64,000 nt of DNA from Actinomycetota bacterium. GTDB lineage: Bacteria; Actinomycetota; Actinomycetes; Nanopelagicales; Nanopelagicaceae. Positions 27,788 through 36,788 of the stretch are shown here, piece after piece. The stretch lies in NCBI GenBank assembly GCA_947372165.1, contig CANBSP010000002.1, positions 62,001 to 126,000 on the forward strand, written 5' to 3'. A program made the translations under genes and the position numbers. The notes beneath the pieces were generated by a model. The model was not told where the DNA came from and did not search any database. It was given only the letters and a program-made list of their open reading frames with translations. Numbering within the stretch: position 1 is the stretch's first letter; each line of letters begins with the position of its first letter.

Positions 27788-29176
27788 TCAGAGAGATTTC
27801 AAAATTACTGGAGCAAGTGCATTGACATCGCCTGCACCCATTGTCATCACAACATCACCGCCCTTTGCCGTGGCAGCGATATTTTCAACGACGGTCACCA
27901 TAGATGGTTCAAAGTGGACCTTTGCTGGATCCATCTTCGAGGCGATGAGTAAGGATGAGACTCCTGGGATCGGCTCTTCACTCGCTGCATAAACCTCGAG
28001 CAGATAAACCTCGTCAGCTAACTCGAGTGCCTCCGCAAACTCTGCGGCAAAGGCTAAAGTTCGGCTATATCGATGAGGCTGGAAAATGACGATCACTCGC
28101 CCTGCTTCGGCAAAGCGCCGGGCAGTTTCCAAGGTGACCCGGATCTCTGTTGGGTGATGGCCATAGTCGTCGATGACTCTTATGCCATTGACCTCGCCTT
28201 TGAGTTCAAAGCGGCGACGCGATCCTGAGAATGAGGCAAGGCCATCCATCGCAGAACGTGCGGGAACTTCCAGAAAAGTACTAACAGCAAGTGCCGCTGT
28301 GGCATTAAAGAGATTGTGTCTGCCAGGGACCATGAGTTCGAGCTCTCCTAGAACCTTGCCATTATGAAGAATTCGAGCAGCACCGCGATCCGCAGTCAGA
28401 CCTACTCGAGATATCTGCCAATCACACTCCCCCTCACCATAGCTGGCGATGGTGATATCTGTACGAGTGATTCGGCGCAGGAGTTCTTGTACTCCTAAAT
28501 CGTCAGCACAGAGAACAAGGAATCCACCGCTCTGAATTGAATGTACAAACTCTAAGAAGAGTTCGTAGATCGATTCAAGAGTTGCGAAATGGTCAACGTG
28601 ATCGAGTTCGATATTTGTAATGATCGCACCAAGCGGTTTATAGGCCAGGAATGAGCCATCACTCTCATCTGCTTCTGCGACAAATATATCGCCCGATCCA
28701 GCATAGGCATTCACGCCGGATGCATTGATCATGCCCCCGATTGCAAAGGATGGATCCAGGCCGGCGTTCTGGAGAGCGACCGTCAACATTGATGTCGTTG
28801 TGGTCTTTCCATGTGTCCCAGCAACTGCAACAGAACGTTTGCCTTCCATCAGGAGTGCCAGAGCTTGCGCTCGAGCGATCATGGGAAGGCCGGCAACTTC
28901 AGCGGCAATTCGTTCCGGATTAGCGGCAGAGATCGCAGTGGAGAGAACTAATAGATCGACGCCTTCAATATTTTTTCCATGATGACCAATAAAGATCTCG
29001 GCGCCCATGGTGCGTAGATTTTCCGTGACCGTGGAATCTTTAACATCAGATCCCGAGACGGTGATTCCCTGCGAAAGCATGATCTTGGCGATACCGCTCA
29101 TGCCCGCCCCGCCGATTCCTATGAAGTGCACCTTCATCTGACGCAGCGACGTTAATGAGAGCCCAGAACTATTCAT
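27788..29176 (-). CDS. murC: UDP-N-acetylmuramate--L-alanine ligase
   Basis: MurC (462 aa) adds L-Ala to UDP-MurNAc. The Rossmann motif is HFIGIGGAGMSGIA, the ATP site is AGTHGKTTTTSM, and central DESDGSFLAYKP and C-terminal DDYGHHPTEI motifs are intact. It overlaps murG by ATGA. Confidence 0.97.
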   Translation of the reverse strand: MNSSGLSLTSLRQMKVHFIGIGGAGMSGIAKIMLSQGITVSGSDVKDSTVTENLRTMGAEIFIGHHGKNIEGVDLLVLSTAISAANPERIAAEVAGLPMIARAQALALLMEGKRSVAVAGTHGKTTTTSMLTVALQNAGLDPSFAIGGMINASGVNAYAGSGDIFVAEADESDGSFLAYKPLGAIITNIELDHVDHFATLESIYELFLEFVHSIQSGGFLVLCADDLGVQELLRRITRTDITIASYGEGECDWQISRVGLTADRGAARILHNGKVLGELELMVPGRHNLFNATAALAVSTFLEVPARSAMDGLASFSGSRRRFELKGEVNGIRVIDDYGHHPTEIRVTLETARRFAEAGRVIVIFQPHRYSRTLAFAAEFAEALELADEVYLLEVYAASEEPIPGVSSLLIASKMDPAKVHFEPSMVTVVENIAATAKGGDVVMTMGAGDVNALAPVILKSL

Positions 29177-30273
29177 CGTAACCCTCGTTGCTTGAGTTCG
29201 GCTAAAACGATAGCCCCGAGACGCTCATCTGCATCAAGGACGAATGCTGGCTGGCTTGATCGAGATCTAAAATCAGCCGCCATTTTCACATACGAGATAA
29301 AGTGTTCAGAGAGGTAACGTGCTGAGAAATCCCCCTCTGGGATCGAGACTGCGGCACCAATAGCGGTTAATTCCCGCGCATTTGTCCGTTGTTCACCATT
29401 TCCGATACCCAGTGGAACTATCACCGCAAAGGTCTGCAAGATTCCAAGTTCTGCGCAAGTCACTGCGCCACCTCGCGAGATAACAAAATCAGCAGCGACC
29501 ATCGACTCGGCCATATCTGAGATATAGGAAAGTGGCAGGTAATTTTTACTTCTCTCGGGAAGTGGGTTGCCCTTGCCCATCGCATGCACGATCTGAATCC
29601 CAGCCAATTGGGTTTGAGGCAAAATTTCTTGGATAACTTCATTGATTCTGCGAGATCCTTGGGATCCTCCGAAGATCACAATAATTGGTTGAGCCGGGTC
29701 AAATCCCCATTGCTGCGCCTTCGATTCTCTCAGAGAGTTCCGATCGCCCTGTGATGCATGTGCAAGTGTACGTATGCTCTCTCGAACGGGCATTCCCACT
29801 ACCGTCGCCCCGGCCCAATGACTATCCACTTCTTGAGTGCTCGAAAAGGCAACTGTGAGCCTCGCTCCTAATCGTCGACCAAGATTATTTGCCATACCTG
29901 GTTTTGTATTAGCTTCGTGGATCAGGATCGGTATTCGCTTCAATCGACCCACGATGTAGGTTGGAGCGCAGACATATCCACCAAATCCCACGATGAGATC
30001 AGTGCCAGTAAGCGCTCGCGAGATTTCTAGCAGTGATCTCGTAAAGCGAAATGGCCAGAGCAGAGTTGAAATCCTGATCTTTCGAGGAAATGGCGCCTTC
30101 GTGATGGGGTGGAGATGGAAACCACTCTCGTGCATGAGTGAGGAGTCCAACGCGGCCGACGTTCCGATAAATTCACATTCAAGCGATGGCTCTTCACCCG
30201 TTAACCAACGTGCGAGAGCAAGCGCAGGCTCGATATGGCCAGCGGTGCCAGCTGCAGCTAATGCGACTCTCAT
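29173..30273 (-). CDS. murG: UDP-GlcNAc:lipid I N-acetylglucosaminyltransferase
   Basis: MurG (366 aa) makes lipid II on the inner membrane face. AAAGTAGHIEPALALA is the first G-loop; VGFGGYVCAPTYIV and IPILIHEANTKPGMAN lie in the N-domain; IIVIFGGSQGSRRINE and SRGGAVTCAELG bind the UDP-sugar. In G-loop 1, GTAGHI replaces the more common GGTGGH, a modest substitution. It starts 6 nt after ftsW. Confidence 0.95.
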   Translation of the reverse strand: MRVALAAAGTAGHIEPALALARWLTGEEPSLECEFIGTSAALDSSLMHESGFHLHPITKAPFPRKIRISTLLWPFRFTRSLLEISRALTGTDLIVGFGGYVCAPTYIVGRLKRIPILIHEANTKPGMANNLGRRLGARLTVAFSSTQEVDSHWAGATVVGMPVRESIRTLAHASQGDRNSLRESKAQQWGFDPAQPIIVIFGGSQGSRRINEVIQEILPQTQLAGIQIVHAMGKGNPLPERSKNYLPLSYISDMAESMVAADFVISRGGAVTCAELGILQTFAVIVPLGIGNGEQRTNARELTAIGAAVSIPEGDFSARYLSEHFISYVKMAADFRSRSSQPAFVLDADERLGAIVLAELKQRGLR

Positions 30274-30279
30274 AGAGCC

Positions 30280-31491
30280 CTATTCTGCCTTTGCTTGACG
30301 CTTTGCACGTAGCGCGGCGCGAACTTCTGGGTCACGTCTGATCACCGAAAGCACAAAGCCAACGCCTATGAAATCGGCAATCAGCGCCGATCCACCATAA
30401 GAAATAAAGGGCAGGCTCACACCAACTACTGGCAAGAGTCCGATATCTGAACCAATATTTACAATAACCTGAAGTAAGAACCAGGCTCCGATACCAGCAC
30501 AGGCATATTTATAGAAGAGATCCTTTGTGTGGAGCGCCGTCCGCAGGATGCCGTAGATGAGTGCGGCATACATAGTGAGAACAATAAGAGTGCCCAAGAG
30601 GCCAAGCTCTTCCCCAATGACCGAGAAGATAAAGTCAGTGTTTGCTTCAGAGAGGTTCGCCCATTTCTGTCGACTAGCCCCGAGCCCTACTCCGAAGAAT
30701 CCCCCACTTGCTAGACCCATAATCGAGTGCGCGGTCTGCCAACCAGCAAGTTTGTAGACACTTGGTGAGAACGGGTGGAGGAATGCGCTGAAGCGCTGAA
30801 GGCGATTTGGCGATGTTACGACGAAGAATGCAACACCCATCATTCCAAGAAGCGCCGTACCTAAAAGAACTCGAGAATCAACGCCGGCGATAAAGAGCAT
30901 CACAAAGGCTATTCCCATAACGATCAGAGCAGTTCCAAGATCCTTTCCCGCCATGATGACTACTAAGAAGATCATCGGTGCAGGTGCCAGAGTCTTTAAA
31001 AGGTCGAATGGCCCACGCTCTTCGTTTCGATCGTGGAATCGACGCATGATCAGAGAACACCAGAGAATCAAAAGTATCTTTGCAAATTCACTGGGTTGAA
31101 TTGTGAAGGAGCCAAATCCAATCCAAGCACGATTGCCGTTGATATTTTTTCCAATTACTGGAGCGAAGGGAAGAATCAAAGTAACTCCGCCAATGACCAG
31201 AGCGGTTCGAGCCACCTTCTCCCACAATGCGCGCTTTAAGTGGATCGCGAGATAGAGCGCTGATCCGCCGAGTGCGATAAAGAGAAGTTGCTTAAGGAAG
31301 ATCGAATACGTTGATCCGGTCGTCTCAAAGGCCTTTACGGATGACGAGGAGAGCACCATGACGATACCCAAACCCGTGAGAAGAGAGGTTGAGGCGACGA
31401 TTAAGAAATACGCTGCAGTGGGTTTCTGAAAGAAATTAACATAAGCAGTTCTTCCGTAATTAGTGCGTGAGTATTCCTCTTCCTTACTCAT
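30280..31491 (-). CDS. ftsW: Lipid II polymerase of the septum, FtsW (SEDS family)
   Basis: FtsW (403 aa), a SEDS glycosyltransferase with about ten membrane helices. Signature segments are NGNRAWIGFGSFTIQPSEFAK (split as NGNRAWIGFG and IQPSEFAK), AGKDLGTALIV, GLASGGFFGVGLGASRQKW, and LPFISYGGSALIA. The true start is ATG 31491 (MSKEEEYSR), overlapping the murD stop by ATGAGTAA; an upstream open frame of 50 codons is only murD read in another frame. Its partner FtsI is in the same cluster. Confidence 0.95.
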   Translation of the reverse strand: MSKEEEYSRTNYGRTAYVNFFQKPTAAYFLIVASTSLLTGLGIVMVLSSSSVKAFETTGSTYSIFLKQLLFIALGGSALYLAIHLKRALWEKVARTALVIGGVTLILPFAPVIGKNINGNRAWIGFGSFTIQPSEFAKILLILWCSLIMRRFHDRNEERGPFDLLKTLAPAPMIFLVVIMAGKDLGTALIVMGIAFVMLFIAGVDSRVLLGTALLGMMGVAFFVVTSPNRLQRFSAFLHPFSPSVYKLAGWQTAHSIMGLASGGFFGVGLGASRQKWANLSEANTDFIFSVIGEELGLLGTLIVLTMYAALIYGILRTALHTKDLFYKYACAGIGAWFLLQVIVNIGSDIGLLPVVGVSLPFISYGGSALIADFIGVGFVLSVIRRDPEVRAALRAKRQAKAE

Positions 31492-32872
31492 GGGCGCTCC
31501 CAGCTTTGATCTGATCGCGCACGGTCTTGGCGAAGAGGTCGCCACGATGGGCATACGAAGTGAATTGATCCATTGAGGCACAAGCCGGAGCGAGTAAGAC
31601 GGTATCCCCTGATGTTGCGAGTGACTTTGCCTTGCTAACAATCTCGTTCATCAGATCCTCTGGTGTTCCGTCGCCATTGATACGAATGACTGGAACGCTC
31701 GGCGCATATTCAGCCAGCGCCGCAGCGATCAACTCTCGATCGCTTCCGATTAAGAGCGCTGCCTTAAGACGAGGTGCTGCTCGCTTGACCAGCTGATCCA
31801 TCTTGGCACCCTTCGCCAAACCACCAGCGATCCAGATGACTGAAGTATGCGAGAGGATTCCCGCGATCGCCGCGTGGGGATTTGTCGCCTTGGAATCGTT
31901 AATCCATGAGATTCCATTCAATTCGAGTACGAGCTCGAGTCGATGGTGGTCGAGAAGAAATGAAGAAAGGCCGCGCTTGATCTCTTCGTGTGAAATACCA
32001 ATAGATCGGGCCAAGCCTGCGGCTGCTAAGGCATTAGAAACATTATGCGGAACTTGCGGAGTGATATCTGCGAGTTCGGCCAAGACATGAGCCTCCCGCG
32101 GATCTGTTCCAAAGGCACGGTCTATCAATAAATCCTCGACCAGGCCCAACTCCCCCGGTGCTGGCGTCTCAAGTGAGTAGAAGATCTTCTCTCCTTTGAA
32201 GGAGGTACTTCGTGCAACTACTTCAGAGTCCATGGCATTCAAGATCGCGCGATCAGAGCTTGCTAAGAGTTGCATCTTCGAGTTTGCATAAGAGTCGAAT
32301 GACCCATGCCAATCAATATGGTCTTCCGCGATGTTGAGTACCGCTACCGCCGCATATTCAGGTAGCAAGCTCCATTCAATCTGAAAGGAAGATAGCTCTA
32401 ATGCAAGAATATTGAGTTCTGGGTTGGCCATCAGTGCTGAGATGACTGGATCGCCGACATTGCCGCACGCAACGCCAGTGAGGTGAGAGGCCTGCAAGAT
32501 GGCGGCCATCATCTGAATAGTTGTCGTCTTGCCATTTGTGCCGGTGAGCGCGATCCATCGTTGGTCTGGTGCCACTTCATTCTTATAGAGCCAAGCCAGA
32601 TCAATATCAGAGATGAGCTGCACTCCAGCCGACCGAAGGCTCTCCACCATTGGATGATCCTTGCGCCAACCAGGTGAGACAATCGCAACTCCATATTTTT
32701 CAGGTGTTACGAGCGATGCTAAAGCTTTCGATCCTGACGTTATCGTTTCACGTTCGTCATAAATGTCATACTCCGTGCCTTTGCTCTCCAGGAATGCAAT
32801 GATCGCACGACCGCTTACACCAGCACCAAGTACCGCAATCGGTTTACTGAGTAACTCTTGAAGAGATTTCAC
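31484..32872 (-). CDS. murD: UDP-N-acetylmuramoylalanine--D-glutamate ligase
   Basis: MurD (462 aa) adds D-Glu. Motifs: AVLGAGVSGRAIIAFL at the N-terminus, ATP site ALTGTNGKTTTIQMM, LELSSFQIEW, NIAEDHIDWHGS, NDSKATNPHA and the C-terminal LLAPACASMDQF. It follows mraY without a gap. Confidence 0.97.
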   Translation of the reverse strand: MKSLQELLSKPIAVLGAGVSGRAIIAFLESKGTEYDIYDERETITSGSKALASLVTPEKYGVAIVSPGWRKDHPMVESLRSAGVQLISDIDLAWLYKNEVAPDQRWIALTGTNGKTTTIQMMAAILQASHLTGVACGNVGDPVISALMANPELNILALELSSFQIEWSLLPEYAAVAVLNIAEDHIDWHGSFDSYANSKMQLLASSDRAILNAMDSEVVARSTSFKGEKIFYSLETPAPGELGLVEDLLIDRAFGTDPREAHVLAELADITPQVPHNVSNALAAAGLARSIGISHEEIKRGLSSFLLDHHRLELVLELNGISWINDSKATNPHAAIAGILSHTSVIWIAGGLAKGAKMDQLVKRAAPRLKAALLIGSDRELIAAALAEYAPSVPVIRINGDGTPEDLMNEIVSKAKSLATSGDTVLLAPACASMDQFTSYAHRGDLFAKTVRDQIKAGSAHE

Positions 32873-33931
32873 TTATCGAACAACCCACTGAGCGTAAAAG
32901 AGTCCGAGGCCGGATGCGACACAGATTCCTGCGATGATCCAGAATCGAACAACGATCGTCACCTCGCCCCACCCTGACAATTCAAAGTGATGCTGAAGCG
33001 GCGCCATCTTGAAGAAACGTTTTCCTTTGGTCGCCTTGAAGTACAAGACTTGGATAATCACTGAAAGAGTGATGATGATGAAGAGTCCCCCGAGGGGAAT
33101 CAGAAGTAATTGGGTTCGAAGCGTGATCGCCATGCCAGCAATAGCTCCACCTAGTGAGAGTGATCCGACATCACCCATAAATACCTTCGCTGGCGAAGTA
33201 TTCCACCAGAGAAATCCGGTACATGATCCAGCGAATGCAGCTGCAAGAACTGCAACATCGAGTGGGTCACGAACGGCATAACAATGCGCAGCTTGCGTGT
33301 AGTCACAACTCTGCCTGAACTCCCAGATGCCAATGAGGACGAAGGCCAAGAAAGCCATAATCGCTGCGCCACTCGCCAAGCCATCTAGGCCATCGGTGAG
33401 GTTCACGGCATTACTTGTGCCGATAATGAGCAGGAGAATCCAGAGAACGACAAGCGCGCTACCTAGGATCAATGAGGTATCTCGAACGGTTGATAGATGC
33501 TTGGAGATCGGCGCTAAGCCATACTTATCAACGAAGTGAAGTCCGGCGTAACCGAATGCACCCGCCACCAAAGTTTGACCGGCAATTTTGGCACGAGCGG
33601 TTAATCCTAATGAGCGTTGTTTAACAATTTTCAGCCAGTCGTCGAGGAAGCCGACAACTCCTAACCCGCCGACCATTGCAAGAATGAGGAGTGCTGAGGT
33701 GCTGATATCAGATCCTGCAAGCAGGTGGGAGGTCAGGTATGCAATGAGTACTGAGACTAAGATGACAAATCCACCCATGGTCGGCGTACCACGTTTTACT
33801 TGGTGAGCAGTTGGGCCATCGTTTCGAATCTGTTGACCATAGCCGCGCTTTGTGACGAGACGAATGAAGAGTGGGGTAAGGAACATCGATAGAAACAGTC
33901 CGGATGCGCCAGCGTAGAGAATGCCCTTCAT
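32873..33931 (-). CDS. mraY: Phospho-MurNAc-pentapeptide transferase
   Basis: MraY (352 aa) makes lipid I from UDP-MurNAc-pentapeptide and undecaprenyl phosphate. About ten hydrophobic helices; the catalytic cytoplasmic motifs HQVKRGTPTMGG, GFLDDWLKI, NLTDGLDGLA and VFMGDVGSLSLG carry the expected Asp residues, and the histidine loop MAPLQHHFELSGWGE is present. It overlaps murF by ATGA. Confidence 0.97.
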   Translation of the reverse strand: MKGILYAGASGLFLSMFLTPLFIRLVTKRGYGQQIRNDGPTAHQVKRGTPTMGGFVILVSVLIAYLTSHLLAGSDISTSALLILAMVGGLGVVGFLDDWLKIVKQRSLGLTARAKIAGQTLVAGAFGYAGLHFVDKYGLAPISKHLSTVRDTSLILGSALVVLWILLLIIGTSNAVNLTDGLDGLASGAAIMAFLAFVLIGIWEFRQSCDYTQAAHCYAVRDPLDVAVLAAAFAGSCTGFLWWNTSPAKVFMGDVGSLSLGGAIAGMAITLRTQLLLIPLGGLFIIITLSVIIQVLYFKATKGKRFFKMAPLQHHFELSGWGEVTIVVRFWIIAGICVASGLGLFYAQWVVR

Positions 33932-35313
33932 GAGTGGCTCCCTCCTTCTCTCTTCATCAATGATTGAACAAGTTGATCTGAAAGTTCATTGAGCCCCTCA
34001 GCTCGAGAGGCTTTCACAAGTATGCAATCTCCGGCTTCAATATTCTCGGCAAGCTCGACTGCATCAGAAACTTGCGCACAATGGTGCACAGTGATCTCTC
34101 CTCCGGTTGTGTCGTAAAGATTACTTCCAACGGTGACCAGGTGATCTACTCCCAACGCATCAGCAAGTCTGCCAATTTCCTGATGGGATTCTCGTTCGGA
34201 CTCGCCGAGCTCGTGCATCTTCCCGAGGAATGCCCAGGATGATCCGCCCCGCTCTTGCGCAAAGAGTGCCAAGGTGCGTAGCGCCGCCGCCATGCTCTCT
34301 GGGTTGGCATTGTACGAATCGTTAATGAGAACGTAATCTCCCATATCGTGGAGTTCCATCCGCCACTTACTCGAACTTTCGGCGGTGGAGAGAGTTGCAG
34401 CGATAGTTTCGATTGGAATGTCGAGTGCTGTGGCGATCGCAGCCGCAGCCAAGGCATTTGCTATCTGATGTGCCCCAAGCAACCGCAGGCTTACAGCTGC
34501 GCGACCTGCGCGGGTGACAAGATCAAAGTGGGCACGACCCTCGCGAATCTCAACATCTGCAGCTCGGACTTCGCATTGAGATCTCTCGCCAAAAGTGATG
34601 CGAGTGAGATCCGATCTCCCAGATCCCATGTGAGGAGTGAATTCATCGTAGGTACCAAGAATTGCGATCGACCCACTTGGAAGCGAATCGATCAACTCTG
34701 CCTTTGTGGCGGCGATCGCCTCCTTATTTCCAAATTCACCGATATGCGCGCTGCCAACGACTAACACCGCACCAATTGTGGGCGAGGCGATTTCACATAG
34801 CGCCTCGATATCGCCTTGATGGCGTGCACCCATCTCGAGAACGCAGTACTTCGTTTGATCGGTACAGCGCAAGATCGTCAGCGGTAAACCAATTTCATTA
34901 TTAAAGGATCCGGCAGGCACGACCGTCTCACCTTGCGTCATCAGAATATGACCCAGCAGTTCTTTTGTCGTCGTCTTTCCTTGTGATCCAGTAATTGCGA
35001 TAAAGGTGCAACCCTGACTCTTTGATCGAGCCAATTGCGCTAACGCGCTCAATGCTCTATGGGAATCTTGGACGAGAAATGACGGTCCCGAAATCTTTCG
35101 AGTCGTTATAGCGAAATGTGCACCAGATGCGATAGCTGCTTCTGCAAAGTCATTGCCATCGGCTTGCTCACCCGGCATAGCGATAAAGAATGTGCCAGGC
35201 TGTGCATCACGTGAATCAATGACCGGGTAATCAGTAATAATCGTCTCGAGATCTAATCCAACTACCTCTGCTTCGATCGCAGCTGCAATCTCACCTACAG
35301 TTAATGAAATCAT
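33928..35313 (-). CDS. murF: UDP-MurNAc-tripeptide--D-alanyl-D-alanine ligase
   Basis: MurF (461 aa) adds D-Ala-D-Ala. ATP site AITGSQGKTTTKELL, then EMGARHQGDIEAL, the Lys-carbamate region and NDSYNANPESM. The P-loop reads GSQGKTTT rather than GTNGKTTT, a substitution that occurs in MurF. No ddl is in the cluster, so D-Ala-D-Ala comes from a gene elsewhere. It overlaps murE by ATGA. Confidence 0.97.
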   Translation of the reverse strand: MISLTVGEIAAAIEAEVVGLDLETIITDYPVIDSRDAQPGTFFIAMPGEQADGNDFAEAAIASGAHFAITTRKISGPSFLVQDSHRALSALAQLARSKSQGCTFIAITGSQGKTTTKELLGHILMTQGETVVPAGSFNNEIGLPLTILRCTDQTKYCVLEMGARHQGDIEALCEIASPTIGAVLVVGSAHIGEFGNKEAIAATKAELIDSLPSGSIAILGTYDEFTPHMGSGRSDLTRITFGERSQCEVRAADVEIREGRAHFDLVTRAGRAAVSLRLLGAHQIANALAAAAIATALDIPIETIAATLSTAESSSKWRMELHDMGDYVLINDSYNANPESMAAALRTLALFAQERGGSSWAFLGKMHELGESERESHQEIGRLADALGVDHLVTVGSNLYDTTGGEITVHHCAQVSDAVELAENIEAGDCILVKASRAEGLNELSDQLVQSLMKREGGSHS

Positions 35314-36788
35314 CCAAGCCTCTCAATCGCTCGGGCCAATTCAATTCGATCTTCAAAAGGATGCTTAACGCCATTTATCTCTTGCCCAGATTCGTGACCC
35401 TTGCCCAGAATAATGACAGTGTCACCCTGCACTGCCTCACTCACTGCTATTGCGATAGCGCCACGACGATCAACTTCGATTGAGATTTTCTCGTTAGCGC
35501 TCTTTCCATTGAGCATATGGGCGAGAATAAGCTCTGGATCTTCACTTCGCGGGTTATCACTTGTAAAGATTGCTAGATCGCTGCCAGTCACAAGTGCATC
35601 ACCCATCAATGGGCGCTTACCGGCATCACGATCTCCCCCGCATCCCAAGAGTGCGATGACTCGACCAGGAGTAATTTCGCGCACCGCAGCCAAGACCCGC
35701 GATACGGCATCTGGTGTGTGAGCAAAATCCACGAGCGCAAGAAAGTTCTGGCCAATGTCGACTCGTTCGAGTCTGCCTGGTGCCCCGACTAATTTTTCGA
35801 GATCTCGCCCAACGGCGAGATGGTCTAACCCGGTAGATACACCAAGTGCCACGGCAAGCAAGGTGTTGTCGAGATTATGAGCGCCCACAAGTGGGACGGT
35901 TCCTTCAATCAAAATCCCGCCGATACCTCGGATCGCTACTTCATAACCACCGTTGATCGGGTGGATAGATGTGTAGTGCCAATCAGCATCCTTATCATCA
36001 CGAGAGATGGATTCGGTCGGAATCTCGGCCTTCTCATAAAGAATTCTTCCCCACGTGTCATCAATATTAACGAGGGCTCGATTGGCATATTCACCGGTAA
36101 AGAGTGAACTCTTCGCCGCAAAATAATTTTCCATCGATCCATGAAAATCGAGATGATCTTGAGTGAGATTCGTAAATGCGACCAACTCGAAATGAGCACC
36201 TACAGCTCGGTTATTTGCAAGCGCGTGAGAACTAACTTCCATCACTAGATGGCTCAGAGCACGTTCGCGCATCGCTGCAGCGATTGCCTGAAGTTCGGTT
36301 CCTTCGGGTGTTGTAAAGGATGCAGGATAGAAGTCGCTTCCGATATTGATACCGACCGTGCCGATCATGCCAACATCTCGTTGTTGCAATCGCCAGAGCT
36401 GGTAGAGCAGCGAAGCGGTCGTAGTCTTTCCATTCGTGCCCGTTATGCCGACACTCATCATGGCCGAGAACGGACGGCCGTAGAACCACGAGGCGATATC
36501 CGCTGCCACAGACCTAGGATTTGGGTGCACGATGAGTGGCAGCCTCTCGCCAATAATCTGGGCACCAGCAGGATCAGTGAGAACCGCAACTGCGCCGGAT
36601 GTAATTGCATTATCAATAAAGGTTGCACCATGAGCCTTGCTTCCAGGCAAGGCGATAAAGAGATCTCCTGGTTGTAAATATCGAGTGCTACTCGATAATC
36701 CTTGGAACTCCCCCGGAATAGAAGAATCGATTGCGAGGAATCGAGAAAGCTCTGAAAATGCTTTTGAGTGGTGATTAATGGGTCGCAT
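35310..36788 (-). CDS. murE: UDP-MurNAc-dipeptide--meso-diaminopimelate ligase
   Basis: MurE (492 aa). ATP site GITGTNGKTTTASLL, EVSSHALANNR, TNLTQDHLDFHGSM, and the specificity motif DNPR in FTSDNPRSEDPE. DNPR marks enzymes that add meso-diaminopimelate rather than lysine, so the wall is of the mDAP type. ATG 36788 overlaps ftsI by 14 nt. Confidence 0.96.
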   Translation of the reverse strand: MRPINHHSKAFSELSRFLAIDSSIPGEFQGLSSSTRYLQPGDLFIALPGSKAHGATFIDNAITSGAVAVLTDPAGAQIIGERLPLIVHPNPRSVAADIASWFYGRPFSAMMSVGITGTNGKTTTASLLYQLWRLQQRDVGMIGTVGINIGSDFYPASFTTPEGTELQAIAAAMRERALSHLVMEVSSHALANNRAVGAHFELVAFTNLTQDHLDFHGSMENYFAAKSSLFTGEYANRALVNIDDTWGRILYEKAEIPTESISRDDKDADWHYTSIHPINGGYEVAIRGIGGILIEGTVPLVGAHNLDNTLLAVALGVSTGLDHLAVGRDLEKLVGAPGRLERVDIGQNFLALVDFAHTPDAVSRVLAAVREITPGRVIALLGCGGDRDAGKRPLMGDALVTGSDLAIFTSDNPRSEDPELILAHMLNGKSANEKISIEVDRRGAIAIAVSEAVQGDTVIILGKGHESGQEINGVKHPFEDRIELARAIERLG